Assembly (NCBI RefSeq): GCF_002017875.1
Contig: NZ_MUFV01000001.1
Span: 1,079,501 to 1,143,500 of the forward strand
DNA length: 64,000 nt
Origin: Deinococcus sp. LM3
GTDB taxonomy: Bacteria > Deinococcota > Deinococci > Deinococcales > Deinococcaceae
Direction of reading: 5' to 3'
Notes under the pieces: model-generated
The model's database searches: none
Told to the model about the DNA's origin: nothing
What the model saw: only the letters and a program-made list of their open reading frames with translations
Position numbers and translations under genes: made by a program
Part shown: positions 48,412 through 57,243 of the stretch, piece by piece
Numbering within the stretch: position 1 is the first letter of the stretch
How the letters are laid out: each line of letters begins with the position of its first letter

Positions 48412-49002
48412 ATGAACATTCTCGGCCTGAGCATTCCGCCGCTGGTTCTCGACCTGACGGGCGGCCTGTGCGTGCTGGTCAGCCTGTATTTCCTGTGGGC
48501 GAAGAGCAGCACGTACTGGCACTGGAGCAACCTGTCGCTGCTGCCGTACTTCCTGCTGTTCGCGTCGGGCGGGCAGTGGATGCTGGCGGGCTTGCAGGTG
48601 ACGTACCTGCTGTTCGGGATTCACGGGTTGTACCTGTGGCACCTGGAGGCGCGGCGAGCGCGGGGCGAGATCCGTTTCAACGAGCCGCTCTGGTACGGCG
48701 TAACGTGGGCGGCAAGTCTGGCGATCTTCGCGTACACGGTGGCCGTGACGGATTTCAGCGCGGCGTGGAACTGGGTGCAGTTCGCGGCGGTGACGCTGGC
48801 GCTGATTGCCAATTTCGGGACGACGCGCCGCTGGGCGTGGTCCTGGCCGGTGTGGATCGCGGTGAATGCCGTGCAGGCGGTGTACTTCTGGCACGCGGAG
48901 TACTGGGTGCTGTTCGCGTTGCAGTTCGTGCTGGCGGCCATGAGCGTGGTCGGCTGGCAGGCGTGGCGGCGGGACGAGCGGCGGGAAGTGGCGTTTGCCT
49001 GA
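48412..49002 (+). CDS. pnuC: PnuC-family nicotinamide riboside transporter
   Basis: A 196-residue inner-membrane protein with about seven helices. The PnuC pattern is visible: VLVSLYFLWAKSSTYWHWSN, LLFGIHGLYLWHLEARR and the late WPVWIAVNAVQAVYFWHAEY, the substrate-facing Trp/Asn/Tyr set. PnuC lets nicotinamide riboside in, and the downstream NadR kinase traps it as NMN. ATG at 48412 follows GGGGGG-type purines. The gene order pnuC-nadR is classic. Confidence 0.9.
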   Translation: MNILGLSIPPLVLDLTGGLCVLVSLYFLWAKSSTYWHWSNLSLLPYFLLFASGGQWMLAGLQVTYLLFGIHGLYLWHLEARRARGEIRFNEPLWYGVTWAASLAIFAYTVAVTDFSAAWNWVQFAAVTLALIANFGTTRRWAWSWPVWIAVNAVQAVYFWHAEYWVLFALQFVLAAMSVVGWQAWRRDERREVAFA

Positions 49003-49012
49003 TGGTTGTTCT

Positions 49013-49048
49013 CCCTCTCCCCTGGCGGGAGAGGGCTGGGGTGAGGGG
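49013..49048. repeat. REP-like palindrome between pnuC and nadR
   Basis: CCCTCTCCC-CTGG-CGGGAGAGGG followed by CTGGGGTGAGGGGG. Same family as at 10561 and 62281. Its last bases may supply the ribosome-binding site of nadR. Confidence 0.75.
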
Positions 49049-49052
49049 GCGT

Positions 49053-50069
49053 GTGACCAGCGAAAGTGGGTTGGTGAAAACCTATCAGCACGGCCTGATC
49101 GTCGGGAAGTTCGCGCCGCTGCACCGGGGGCACATGCTCCTGCTGGACGCGGCGCTTGAGCAGTGCGAGCGCGTGAGCGTGTGGGTGTACTCCCGGCCGG
49201 ACTTTCCGGAGATGCCCAGTCCGCTGCGGCGCGGCTGGATCCGGGCGCTGTACCCGGCGCGGCTGTTTCCGGGGCTGGAGTTGCTGCCGGATGCGCCGAA
49301 CCCACCCCTGAACGACGAGCCGGATGCCGTGCACCGCGAGTACGTGCGCGGCGTGCTGGACGGCTGGGGGGTGCGGCCGGACGCGGTGTTCACGTCCGAG
49401 GGGTACGGCGAGGCGTTCGCGGCGTCGCTGGGCGCAGCGCACGTGTGCGTGGACCGGGCGCGGGCGGCGGTGCCGGTCAGCGGAACGGCTCTGCGGGCGG
49501 ACGTGCACAGCCTGCGCCACTTCCTTGATCCCGTGGTGTACGCCCATTTCGTGCAGCGCGTGGTGATCCTGGGTGCGGAGAGCACCGGCAAGAGCACCCT
49601 GACGCGGGCGCTGGGCGAGGCGTTCGGCACGACCTGGGTGCGCGAGTACGGCCGGGACGTGTACGAACGCGAGAACGGCGCGCTGAGCCCAGGGCACTTC
49701 CTGGAGATCGCGCGCGGCCACCGGGCGCTGGAGGACGAGGCCGCGCGGTCGCCCGGCGTGCGCGAGTGGGTGTTCAGCGACACGAACGCCGCCACGACCC
49801 TGATGTGGTCGCACCTGCTGACCGGCGCGGCCCCGGCGGAACTGAGCGCCCTGGCCGATGCCTGCCGCACCCGCTACGCGCACACGTTCCTGTGCGACAC
49901 CGACCTCCCGCACGAACAGGACGGCTGGCGCGCGAACACCGAGGTCCGTGCCGTGCAGCAGGCGTTCATCCGGCAGGACCTCGCCACGCGCGGCGTACCG
50001 TTCACGCTGCTGCGCGGCACGGTGGCCGAGCGTGTGGCGCAGGTGCAGGCCGCCCTGAACGGGGCGTAG
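49053..50069 (+). CDS. nadR: NadR: NMN adenylyltransferase/nicotinamide riboside kinase
   Basis: About 338 residues. The N-terminal nucleotidyltransferase has LIVGKFAPLHRGHMLLL (residues ~15-31) and SGTALRADV. The C-terminal P-loop kinase has Walker A GAESTGKST (174-182) and EYGRDVYER. It lacks the N-terminal HTH of enterobacterial NadR, so it is an enzyme, not a repressor. Together with PnuC it takes nicotinamide riboside to NAD+, and with NadV takes nicotinamide to NAD+. GTG at 49053 is chosen; TTG 49071 and GTG 49074 are possible. Confidence 0.92.
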   Translation: MTSESGLVKTYQHGLIVGKFAPLHRGHMLLLDAALEQCERVSVWVYSRPDFPEMPSPLRRGWIRALYPARLFPGLELLPDAPNPPLNDEPDAVHREYVRGVLDGWGVRPDAVFTSEGYGEAFAASLGAAHVCVDRARAAVPVSGTALRADVHSLRHFLDPVVYAHFVQRVVILGAESTGKSTLTRALGEAFGTTWVREYGRDVYERENGALSPGHFLEIARGHRALEDEAARSPGVREWVFSDTNAATTLMWSHLLTGAAPAELSALADACRTRYAHTFLCDTDLPHEQDGWRANTEVRAVQQAFIRQDLATRGVPFTLLRGTVAERVAQVQAALNGA

Positions 50070-50142
50070 TACGGAGTCCGTTCCCTGTTCGCAGCCGCCC
50101 GGATGGAACGGGTTTTGCAACCCATTCCATCGGAGTCCGGAT
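50070..50142 (+). repeat. Structured dispersed repeat, short copy E
   Basis: 73 bp with the same termini (TACGGAGTCCG ... CGGAGTCCGGAT) and one hairpin, GATGGAACGGGTT/AACCCATTCCATC with loop TTGC and one mismatch. The hairpin-1 half is missing. It begins on the nadR stop codon. Confidence 0.8.
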
Positions 50143-50152
50143 AAGGTAGGGC

Positions 50153-50989
50153 ATGACGACACCACAGGGGTGGGAGGACCGCAACCGGCAGCAGTTCGAC
50201 GCGCTGGCGGGCGGGTACGACCGGCTGGGGTTCCTGGCGCGGGTGGCGGCGTTCGTGGCGGACCGGGTGGGCGCGCGGCCGGGGCAGGTGGCGCTGGACG
50301 TGATGACCGGGACGGGCGGCGTGGCGCTGGCCCTGACCGGGCAGGTGAGGGCTGGGCAGGTGAGGGCCGGTCAGGGGGGCGCGGGCGGGTCTGTGGTGGG
50401 CCTGGACCTGTCGGCGGGCATGGTGGAGGTCGCGCGGCGGCGCGTGCCGGGCGCGCAGTTCGTGGTGGGGGACGCGGCGCACCTGCCCTTCCCGGACGGA
50501 TCGTTCGACGTGGTGGTGTGCGCGTCGGGGCTGTTCTTCGTGCCGGACATGGGCGCGGCGCTGCGCGAGTGGCGGCGGGTGGTGCGGCCGGGCGGGTCGG
50601 TGGTGTTCTCGTCGTTCGGGCGGCGCCTGCTGGGCGACCTGCCGGGGTTGTGGCGGGCGCGGCTGGAGTCGCACGGGGTCACGCCGGGGTTCCCGCCGCT
50701 GGGCCGCATTCCCACGCCGGAGGCCGCGCGGGACCTGCTGCTGGGGGCGGGCCTGCGGGACGTGCAGGTGGACCGCACGGACCTGCCGTACACCCTGGCG
50801 TGCGTGGGGGACCGCTGGGACGAGATCGCGGCGGGCCTGGAGGGGCAGCCGCTGGCGGGCTTCGCGCCTTCCGTGCGGGCGCAGATCGCGGCGCAGCACT
50901 GCGGGCTGGACCTCGCGCCGCTGTTCCTGCGGGGGCCGCTGACCGTGCCGCTGCCGGTGATCGTGGCACGCGGCGTGCGGCCCGAATGA
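50153..50989 (+). CDS. Class I SAM-dependent methyltransferase
   Basis: A 278-residue UbiE/Methyltransf_11-type enzyme: motif I VALDVMTGTGGVALAL, motif II GLDLSAGMVEVARRR, then GDAAHLPFPDGSFDVVVCAS and VVRPGGSVVFSSF. The substrate is not evident. A GQVRAGQVRAGQ stretch after motif I comes from a short DNA duplication and lengthens a loop. TAAGGT lies five bases before the ATG at the edge of repeat copy E, so the repeat end may supply the promoter. Confidence 0.88.
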   Translation: MTTPQGWEDRNRQQFDALAGGYDRLGFLARVAAFVADRVGARPGQVALDVMTGTGGVALALTGQVRAGQVRAGQGGAGGSVVGLDLSAGMVEVARRRVPGAQFVVGDAAHLPFPDGSFDVVVCASGLFFVPDMGAALREWRRVVRPGGSVVFSSFGRRLLGDLPGLWRARLESHGVTPGFPPLGRIPTPEAARDLLLGAGLRDVQVDRTDLPYTLACVGDRWDEIAAGLEGQPLAGFAPSVRAQIAAQHCGLDLAPLFLRGPLTVPLPVIVARGVRPE

Positions 50990-51041
50990 CCCCCAGGGGC
51001 GCGGCGACTTTCGGAGGATGAACCGCTGGCCTTCCGGGGCG

Positions 51042-51047
51042 TACTGT
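51042..51047 (+). promoter_or_regulatory. Leaderless-type -10 hexamer of the TM2 gene
   Basis: TACTGT, five bases before the ATG at 51053. Confidence 0.4.
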
Positions 51048-51052
51048 GGGGC

Positions 51053-51646
51053 ATGACCAGACCGGAAGATGATGGCAAGGGCACGCCGGGAAACGCGCCG
51101 TCGTGGGTGGATGAAGTGCTGGGCCGCGCCGGCACGAGCGGGCCGGACGACGGGCGCCCCCAGGACCTGCGGATTCCCACGGCCACCCCGGCCCCGACCG
51201 TCTCGCCGTCCCTGACGAAACCGGCGACGCCCCAGCCGGACCTGGGGGCGCGGCCCATCACGCCGCCCGCCTCGAACCTGGACCGCTTCGGGGAACCGGC
51301 GCGACCACAGGCCCCGCAACCGCTGGGCCGCGCGGACGTCGCGCAGAAGAAACTGATCGCGGGGCTGCTGGGCATCTTCCTGGGCAGCCTGGGCGTGCAC
51401 AAGTTCTACCTGGGGAACACCACGCCCGGCGCGATCATGCTGGGCGTGAACGTGGGCGTGTGGATCGTGGCGTTCGTGCTGGGCCTGCTGACGCTGGGCT
51501 TCGGGCTGGTCATCACGTTGCCGCTGGCCGCGCTGGTCAGCAGCGCCGTGGGCCTGCTGGGACTGGTCGAGGGCATCATCTACCTGACCAGGAGTGACGC
51601 GGACTTCGAACGCGAGTACATCGTGGGCCAGAAAGCCTGGCTGTAA
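51053..51646 (+). CDS. TM2-domain membrane protein
   Basis: A 197-residue protein. The N-terminal ~95 residues are Pro/Thr-rich and disordered. The C-terminal TM2 domain (KKLIAGLLGIFLGSLGVHKF, then YLGNTTPGAIMLG) has two to three membrane helices. TM2 proteins are widespread and of unknown function. A short charged tail (DADFEREYIVGQKAWL) ends it. Confidence 0.88.
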   Translation: MTRPEDDGKGTPGNAPSWVDEVLGRAGTSGPDDGRPQDLRIPTATPAPTVSPSLTKPATPQPDLGARPITPPASNLDRFGEPARPQAPQPLGRADVAQKKLIAGLLGIFLGSLGVHKFYLGNTTPGAIMLGVNVGVWIVAFVLGLLTLGFGLVITLPLAALVSSAVGLLGLVEGIIYLTRSDADFEREYIVGQKAWL

Positions 51647-51739
51647 GCGGCCACCCCTCCCCCCAGCTGACCGGTTCATGAAGCGGTTCGGGGTGGGGTT
51701 GTGGGATTCATGTCAACGCGGGAGTGAAACACTGGAGGC

Positions 51740-53263
51740 ATGAACGTCCGCACCTCCCCCTTCCTGCCAGCCTACTGGTGGTGGGGAGGAGTGTGCCTGA
51801 CGGCCGGACTGTGCGGAACGGTTCTCACGCTGCTGCTGACGGACCAGCCCGGCCCGGTCCTGCTGTTCTCGGGACTGATGCGGGCGGCGGCGCTGCTGCT
51901 GCTGGCCCTGGCCGCCGTCCGCGCCCCGCCGGACCTGCGGGGCGTGTTCCGCCGCCTGCTGGCCGCCACGCTGATGTACGTGGCGGGCGAGGCCGCCTTC
52001 GTGCTGACCTCGTCGTCCATGGCCGTCTCGACAGGAGAGCCGGGGCTGCCGGACCTGCTGTACCTGGCGTTCTACCCGCTGGTCCTGTGGGCACTCCAGT
52101 CCCTGCGGGGCGGGCGTCCGCTGCCGCTGATGTCACGCCTGAACATCCTGGCGACCACCCTGACCATCGTGTTGCCGCTGTACGTCGTGCTGGTGCAGGC
52201 CTCGCCGGAGCAGCGGCAGCTGGCGTGGTGGACGGGCGCGCTGTACCCGGCGCTGGACGCCTGGGTCCTGAGTACGCTGCTGGCCCTGCTGTTCACCCGC
52301 CGCCGCCTGCCCCTGATCGTCCTGCCACTCGTCACGGGCGTCCTGCTGATCGTGGTGGGCGACATGGCGTACGTGATCCTGAGCGCCCGCGGGCAGTACT
52401 CGCCCCTGCATCCCGTCACGGCGCTGTGGACGGCCGCCATGGGCGCCTTCGGCCTGTCGGCCCTGCGGGCCCTGACCCTCACCACCGACCCGGAATGGAA
52501 CCGGCCCGCCTGGGTACCGGCACTGGTGCAGGCCGGACCGTACGTGGCGCTGGGAGTCGCGACCCTCACCTGGGCGCTGATCTCGCATGGGGAAGCGGTG
52601 GAGAACGTGACCTTCGGCGGCATCATGGCCCTCACGGCGCTGCTGCTGGCCCGGCAGGAACTGCTGGGGGTCCGCCAGCGCCGCCTGACCACCCGGCTGC
52701 GCAGCACCGCGCAGGCCCTTCAGGGCAGCCGCCGGGACCTGTGGCGGCAACTGCACACCGACGACCTGACCGGCCTGCCCAACCGCCGCGCGTGCCTGGA
52801 CCGCCTGGACAGCTGGCTGACGCAGAATCCCGCCAGAACCGACGTGGGCGTGCTGTTCCTGGACCTGGACGGGTTCAAGAACGTGAACGACGGGTACGGG
52901 CACGCCGCCGGTGACGAGGTGCTGCGCACGGTCGGATACCGCCTGACGGAACTGGCCGGGCAGGAACCCGACCTGCTGCCCGCCCGCCTGAGCGGCGACG
53001 AGTTCGCGCTGGTGTTCCTGGGCACCCCCGAGCGTGGCGAGGCGCTGGCCGGGCAGATCGCGGCGCTGATCGCGCGGCCCATCACCCTGCCGGACGGGCA
53101 GACCCTCACGACCGCCGGATCGCTGGGGCAGATGCACAGCGCCCTGACGGCCGGCGTGACCACCAGCGCCCTGCTGTCCGGCGCGGATCACGCCATGTAC
53201 CGCGTGAAACGCGACCGTAAGGCGCAGCGGCCCGTCCCGCACGCCCCCACCCTGTTCGACTGA
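51740..53263 (+). CDS. Membrane diguanylate cyclase (GGDEF)
   Basis: A 507-residue protein with about eight to nine membrane helices in the first ~300 residues, an MHYT/MASE-like integral sensor not assignable by eye. A short coiled coil precedes the GGDEF domain: LTGLPNRRACLDRL, VLFLDLDGFKNVNDGYGHAA and the active site SGDEF at ~418-422 (S for the first G is tolerated by active enzymes). No inhibitory RxxD is obvious. It makes c-di-GMP, opposing the HD-GYP protein at 24798-26507. Confidence 0.92.
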   Translation: MNVRTSPFLPAYWWWGGVCLTAGLCGTVLTLLLTDQPGPVLLFSGLMRAAALLLLALAAVRAPPDLRGVFRRLLAATLMYVAGEAAFVLTSSSMAVSTGEPGLPDLLYLAFYPLVLWALQSLRGGRPLPLMSRLNILATTLTIVLPLYVVLVQASPEQRQLAWWTGALYPALDAWVLSTLLALLFTRRRLPLIVLPLVTGVLLIVVGDMAYVILSARGQYSPLHPVTALWTAAMGAFGLSALRALTLTTDPEWNRPAWVPALVQAGPYVALGVATLTWALISHGEAVENVTFGGIMALTALLLARQELLGVRQRRLTTRLRSTAQALQGSRRDLWRQLHTDDLTGLPNRRACLDRLDSWLTQNPARTDVGVLFLDLDGFKNVNDGYGHAAGDEVLRTVGYRLTELAGQEPDLLPARLSGDEFALVFLGTPERGEALAGQIAALIARPITLPDGQTLTTAGSLGQMHSALTAGVTTSALLSGADHAMYRVKRDRKAQRPVPHAPTLFD

Positions 53264-53300
53264 TCCGGATTCCAGCCGGACGGAAGCCGGACGAACGGGG

Positions 53301-54563
53301 TTACAGCGCCTGCTCGATGTCCGCTTTCAGGTCGGTCAGGGCCTCGACGCCCACGCTCATGCGGATGGTGAGCGGCGTGACCCCGGCGGCGTGGCGGGCC
53401 GCCTCGGGCACGCGGGCGTGCGTGGTCGTCCAGGGGTGCACGACCAGGGTGCGCACGTCCCCCAGGTTCGGGGCGATGCGCAGCACCCGCACACGTGACA
53501 GGAACGCGCTGGGGTCCGGAACCTCGAAGGTCAGGACCGCGCCCTGCCCGCCGCGCAGGTACGTCTGGGCGAGGTGGTGGTGCGGGTGGCTGGGCAGGCC
53601 GGGGTAACTGACCTTCCCGACGCGCGGGTGCGCCTCGAGCCACTGCGCGAGGCCCAGCGCGGTCGCGCTCTCGCGTTCCAGTCGCAGGGCGAGGGTTTCG
53701 AGGCCCTGCGCGATCAGGAACGCGCTGTGCGGGGCCAGCGTCATGCCCAGCTGGTGCGCGCCGAACCAGCGTTGCCGCCACGCGAGGGCCGCGTCGCCGC
53801 GCACGTTCAGGATGCTCTGCTCGCCGCCGTCCGTGTAGATGGGATTGCGGGTCAGGTCGTGCCCGGTGCCGACCGTGACGGCCCCGCCCAGCACGCTGCC
53901 GTGCCCGCCCGCCCACTTGGTCAGGGACTGACTGACGATGTCCGCGCCGTGCGCGAGCGGCCGGGCCAGGAAGCCCACGCCGCCGCAGGTGTTGTCGATG
54001 GCCAGCAGCGCCCCGTGCGCGTGCGCGATGTCCGCGAAAGCACGGATGTCCGCGATGTCCCCGGCGGGGTTGCTGATCATCTCGGCCCACACGAGGCGGG
54101 TGTTGGGTTGCATGGCGGCCCGCACGGCGTCCGGGGTGTTCTCGACCAGCGTGGCCGTGATGCCCATCAGCGGCAAGATGTTACCCAGCATCCCGGTCGT
54201 CCCGCCGAACAGACTGGACGCCGACACCACGTGATCGCCCGCGCGACACACGCTGAGAATCGCGGTCAGGGTGGCCGCCTGCCCGCTCGCCACGGCCACG
54301 GTGGCCGCGCCGCCCTCCAGGGTGGTCAGGCGGTCTTCGAGCGCCCGCACGGTCGGGTTCTGAAGGCGGGCGTAACTGAGGCCCGTGTTGTACTGAAATT
54401 CGCTCTGCGCTTCTTCCAGCGTGTCGAACTGGAACGCGGCGGCCGCATGGATCGGGAAGCCGATGGTCTGCCCCAGCCCGCGCGGAATGCTGCTCTGCAC
54501 GGCAGTCGTCTCGTAACTCCAGGGTTCGGCGGGGTGGGCGTCCGGGCGGGGCGTGTCGGTCAT
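53301..54563 (-). CDS. metY: O-acetylhomoserine sulfhydrylase-type PLP enzyme
   Basis: A 420-residue Cys/Met-metabolism PLP enzyme. The opening WSYETTAVQ...IPRGLGQTIGFPIHAA and YARLQNPTVRALEDRLTTLE are MetY-like; IDNTCGGVGFLARPLAHGAD and the PLP Lys in SQSLTKWAGGHGSVLGG follow. It forms homocysteine from O-acetylhomoserine and sulfide. TAGCGT lies six bases before its ATG. It is divergent from a Nudix gene with 40 bp between starts. Confidence 0.92.
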   Translation of the reverse strand: MTDTPRPDAHPAEPWSYETTAVQSSIPRGLGQTIGFPIHAAAAFQFDTLEEAQSEFQYNTGLSYARLQNPTVRALEDRLTTLEGGAATVAVASGQAATLTAILSVCRAGDHVVSASSLFGGTTGMLGNILPLMGITATLVENTPDAVRAAMQPNTRLVWAEMISNPAGDIADIRAFADIAHAHGALLAIDNTCGGVGFLARPLAHGADIVSQSLTKWAGGHGSVLGGAVTVGTGHDLTRNPIYTDGGEQSILNVRGDAALAWRQRWFGAHQLGMTLAPHSAFLIAQGLETLALRLERESATALGLAQWLEAHPRVGKVSYPGLPSHPHHHLAQTYLRGGQGAVLTFEVPDPSAFLSRVRVLRIAPNLGDVRTLVVHPWTTTHARVPEAARHAAGVTPLTIRMSVGVEALTDLKADIEQAL

Positions 54564-54569
54564 GCCCTC

Positions 54570-54596
54570 ACGCTACGCCGCGCGCCGCGCTAGGGT
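54570..54596. promoter_or_regulatory. Back-to-back leaderless-type promoters of metY and a Nudix gene
   Basis: TAGCGT on the minus strand (54570-54575, six bases before metY) and TAGGGT on the plus strand (54591-54596, seven bases before the Nudix ATG) lie in a 40 bp divergent gap. Confidence 0.5.
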
Positions 54597-54603
54597 GCCG
54601 GGC

Positions 54604-55110
54604 ATGTCCGGCCCACCCGACCCCTTCACCACCCTCCCGGCCCGCCCGGCCGCCACGCTGTCCGTGGGCGTCAGCGTCCTCGTGCAGGACGAGCACGGGC
54701 GCGTGCTGCTGCAACGGCGCGGCGACGACGGCCGGTGGGGCACGCCCGGCGGGCACCTGAACCCCGGCGAGAGTTTCCTGCAGGCCGCGCAGCGCGAACT
54801 GTTCGAGGAGACCGGCCTGATCTGCCCGGACCTGCACCTGCTGCCCCTCCCGGACGCCCTGATCGACGGCCCCGCCTTCCGCATCAGCACGCCGCGCGGC
54901 GACCGCTATCAGGTGGGCCTGCGCACGCGCGGCACCCTCAGCGCCGCCGCGCTGGACCTCGCCGCGCCCGACGACAGCGGCGAAACACTGGCCCTCGCGT
55001 GGTTCCCGCTGACCGACCTGCCGCCCCTGAGCGGCGCGATCAATGTCGCCAGCCTGAACCTGCTGCGCCGCGAGCAGGGCCTGCCAGAACTGCCCCAGCC
55101 CCCGGCCTAG
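54604..55110 (+). CDS. Nudix hydrolase
   Basis: A 168-residue Nudix hydrolase. The full Nudix box spans Gly50-Leu72 (GHLNPGESFLQAAQRELFEE then TGL), coordinating Mg2+ for cleavage of a nucleoside-diphosphate-X. The substrate is unknown. Its box region and surrounding VLLQRRGDDGRWG are close to the first domain of the double-Nudix protein at 57942, implying a local duplication. Confidence 0.93.
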   Translation: MSGPPDPFTTLPARPAATLSVGVSVLVQDEHGRVLLQRRGDDGRWGTPGGHLNPGESFLQAAQRELFEETGLICPDLHLLPLPDALIDGPAFRISTPRGDRYQVGLRTRGTLSAAALDLAAPDDSGETLALAWFPLTDLPPLSGAINVASLNLLRREQGLPELPQPPA

Positions 55111-55178
55111 ACGCGACTGGTGGGAGGGGTGCGTCATATCAGCACGACAGCTTTCTGAACACTCCCTAAGCTGAGCAT

Positions 55179-56399
55179 GTGAAACGTTCCCTTGCCCTGC
55201 TGACTGTCGGCGCCCTGCTGCTCGCCTCCTGCGACCGCACCACTCCCACCCCCACCGATCCCGCCCAGAAGGAACCCGCCGCCCCTGTCGTGGGCCAGAG
55301 CCTGGAAGTACAGGACGTGGCCGGCACCGCCCAGAGCGCCGCCAAACAGATGGCCGCCATGACCGACCCGAACAACCCGGACCTGGACCCCGACCTGAAA
55401 ACACTGCTGGGTCTGTTCAATGTGGGCGGCGCGCCCGTCCGCCCGAACAGCCTGGACCTGAGCGGCGCCGCCTCGTTCGGCAAGAGCTTCGTGCAGGGCA
55501 TCGGCGGGAAGGGGCGCGTCACCACGCAGGCCCTGACGACCGTGCAGGAAGCCCTGCCCACCGGCACCCGCACCATCAACCGTGACGGGACGATCTCGGA
55601 AACCACCACGCCCACCGACGGGTACGTGCTGGTGGACGCCCGCTCTGACCTGCGCATTCAAGCCCAGTGGAAGGTCGGCGGCGCCGCGACCGTCTGGGTG
55701 AACAACGGCTACCGGTACGATTACCGCACCGGGCAGAGCGTGATGGTGCAGCAGGAAGTGCCCACCAATGCGACCGGCAGCGTCACCGCCTCCGGCAAGA
55801 CCGTGGCGGGCCTGAAGTTCAACATGACGCCCGGCGACTGCCTGAACACCGTCGGCCCCACCGCACTGACCCTGAGCGGCTGGGCGGGCCGCGAGGCGAA
55901 CGCCCCCGTCAAACTGGACCTGGCATACGCCTGGACCGAGAAGGACGTGCTGCTCAGCGGCTCGGCGCAGTACGCGACCACCAAAGAGAAGGTGGCGGCC
56001 AGCATGAAACTGAACGTGACCGGCACCACCCGCAACCGCTGCGGCGACGCGTTCGCGTTCACGCCCACCCGCGCCGACCTGACCGGCACGCTGGACATCC
56101 CCAGCCACAAGACCGAACTGAACGTGTACCTGCGCGACCTGAGCAACCTGGAATTCAGCGCCCAGGCCATGAACGCCCCCAACGCCCTGGACCGGATCGG
56201 CGGGACCGTGAACGCCGCCCTGACCTTCAACGGCAAGGCCGTCGTGACCGCCTTCGGCCCGCTGGCCGACGGGAACGACATGGACCTGCAGCCGGGCGAT
56301 CAGGTGAAGTTCCGCTACGTGAAGAGCGGCAAACTGGTCGAAGCGGACTTCCGCACCGCCGAGAAGGACCTGCAGGAACTCGCCAACCCGCGCCGCTGA
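55179..56399 (+). CDS. Putative lipoprotein of unknown function
   Basis: A 406-residue exported protein with a type II signal peptide: MKRSLALLTVGALLLASC, lipobox LLASC, Cys18 as the lipid anchor. A Pro/Thr linker follows, then a mostly beta-sheet mature part (SLDLSGAASFGK, GSVTASGKTVAGLKFNMTPG, AALTFNGKAVVTAFGPLADG). Two Cys in the mature domain (TPGDCLNTV and RNRCGDAFAF) may form a disulfide. The start is GTG. No family recognised. Confidence 0.82.
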   Translation: MKRSLALLTVGALLLASCDRTTPTPTDPAQKEPAAPVVGQSLEVQDVAGTAQSAAKQMAAMTDPNNPDLDPDLKTLLGLFNVGGAPVRPNSLDLSGAASFGKSFVQGIGGKGRVTTQALTTVQEALPTGTRTINRDGTISETTTPTDGYVLVDARSDLRIQAQWKVGGAATVWVNNGYRYDYRTGQSVMVQQEVPTNATGSVTASGKTVAGLKFNMTPGDCLNTVGPTALTLSGWAGREANAPVKLDLAYAWTEKDVLLSGSAQYATTKEKVAASMKLNVTGTTRNRCGDAFAFTPTRADLTGTLDIPSHKTELNVYLRDLSNLEFSAQAMNAPNALDRIGGTVNAALTFNGKAVVTAFGPLADGNDMDLQPGDQVKFRYVKSGKLVEADFRTAEKDLQELANPRR

Positions 56400-56463
56400 A
56401 CCGGCCAGATCACCACTCAGTCGTAGGAGGTACTGGAGACACCTGCACGGAAGAGTGAGGCAG

Positions 56464-56492
56464 TTGACGCGCTGCACCGCCGCATCTACAGG
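56464..56492 (+). promoter_or_regulatory. Promoter candidate of the YccF-like gene
   Basis: TTGACG, a 17-base spacer and TACAGG, followed by AGGGGG and the ATG at 56516. This is a conventional promoter plus ribosome-binding site, unlike the leaderless pattern of many neighbours. Confidence 0.45.
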
Positions 56493-56515
56493 GACAGAGC
56501 ATCACAGGGGGTTTA

Positions 56516-57064
56516 ATGAACGACGACAATTTTTCACTACGTAAAGTTTCCACAGAAGAAATCACTTCCGTACCGTCTACTGAACTGATTTCTGCTCCCA
56601 GCACTGAGATCACCTCACCAGCTTCCAGCACTGCTCCGGCAGCAGGAAGTGAAATCGGTGCTGTGCCGTCGTCATTCTCCCCTCAACGTGCCCAGACAGA
56701 TCCCCAGGCTGCTCTGCGCGCCCGCATCGAAGCTGAAGAACTGGCCAAATTTCAGGAAGAGCAGATGCGCGCCGAGATTCGTATGCGTATGACTGGGCAG
56801 CAGGCGCCCGCTACGCCCGCGCCAGTTATCGTCAACATCACCAACACGAGCAGTAGTGTCTCAACTGCCACGGCGAATGTGGCGGCTGTCAGCAATGTTC
56901 GTCAGCATCCTTCAACAATTATCCGCCTCCTGTACTTCCTCTTCATCGGTTGGTGGGCTGGTTTCATCTGGGTGGGCGTGGCGCTTCTGCTGTGTATCAG
57001 CGTGATCGGGCTTCCCATTGGCCTGCTGATGCTCAGCCGCGCTCTGGATTCCTTCATCCTGTAG
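56516..57064 (+). CDS. YccF-like membrane protein with low-GC N-terminal region
   Basis: A 182-residue protein. Residues 1-65 are Ser/Thr/Pro-rich with a repeated phrase (STEEITSVPSTELISAPS), then a charged helix (ALRARIEAEELAKFQEEQMR). A C-terminal pair of membrane helices (LLYFLFIGWWAGFIWVGVAL, ISVIGLPIGLLMLSRAL) matches a single YccF unit. Base composition is clearly lower in GC than its neighbours, with many A/T-ending codons, suggesting recent acquisition. Function unknown. Confidence 0.78.
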   Translation: MNDDNFSLRKVSTEEITSVPSTELISAPSTEITSPASSTAPAAGSEIGAVPSSFSPQRAQTDPQAALRARIEAEELAKFQEEQMRAEIRMRMTGQQAPATPAPVIVNITNTSSSVSTATANVAAVSNVRQHPSTIIRLLYFLFIGWWAGFIWVGVALLLCISVIGLPIGLLMLSRALDSFIL

Positions 57065-57243
57065 TCCAGAAAATGGCGGTCGTCAGAAGCTGCTGCGCGT
57101 ACCGGCGCAACGTGCCGATGCCACCAAAGGGAACAGTCACTTCTATCTCCTGATATCAGGCCGGGGCGGGTGCTCCGGCCTGCGCCTTTCCGGGTTGCCC
57201 TGTCTGCGGCCGCGCCGGTGTGGGCGGTGAGGTAGCGTGGTTC

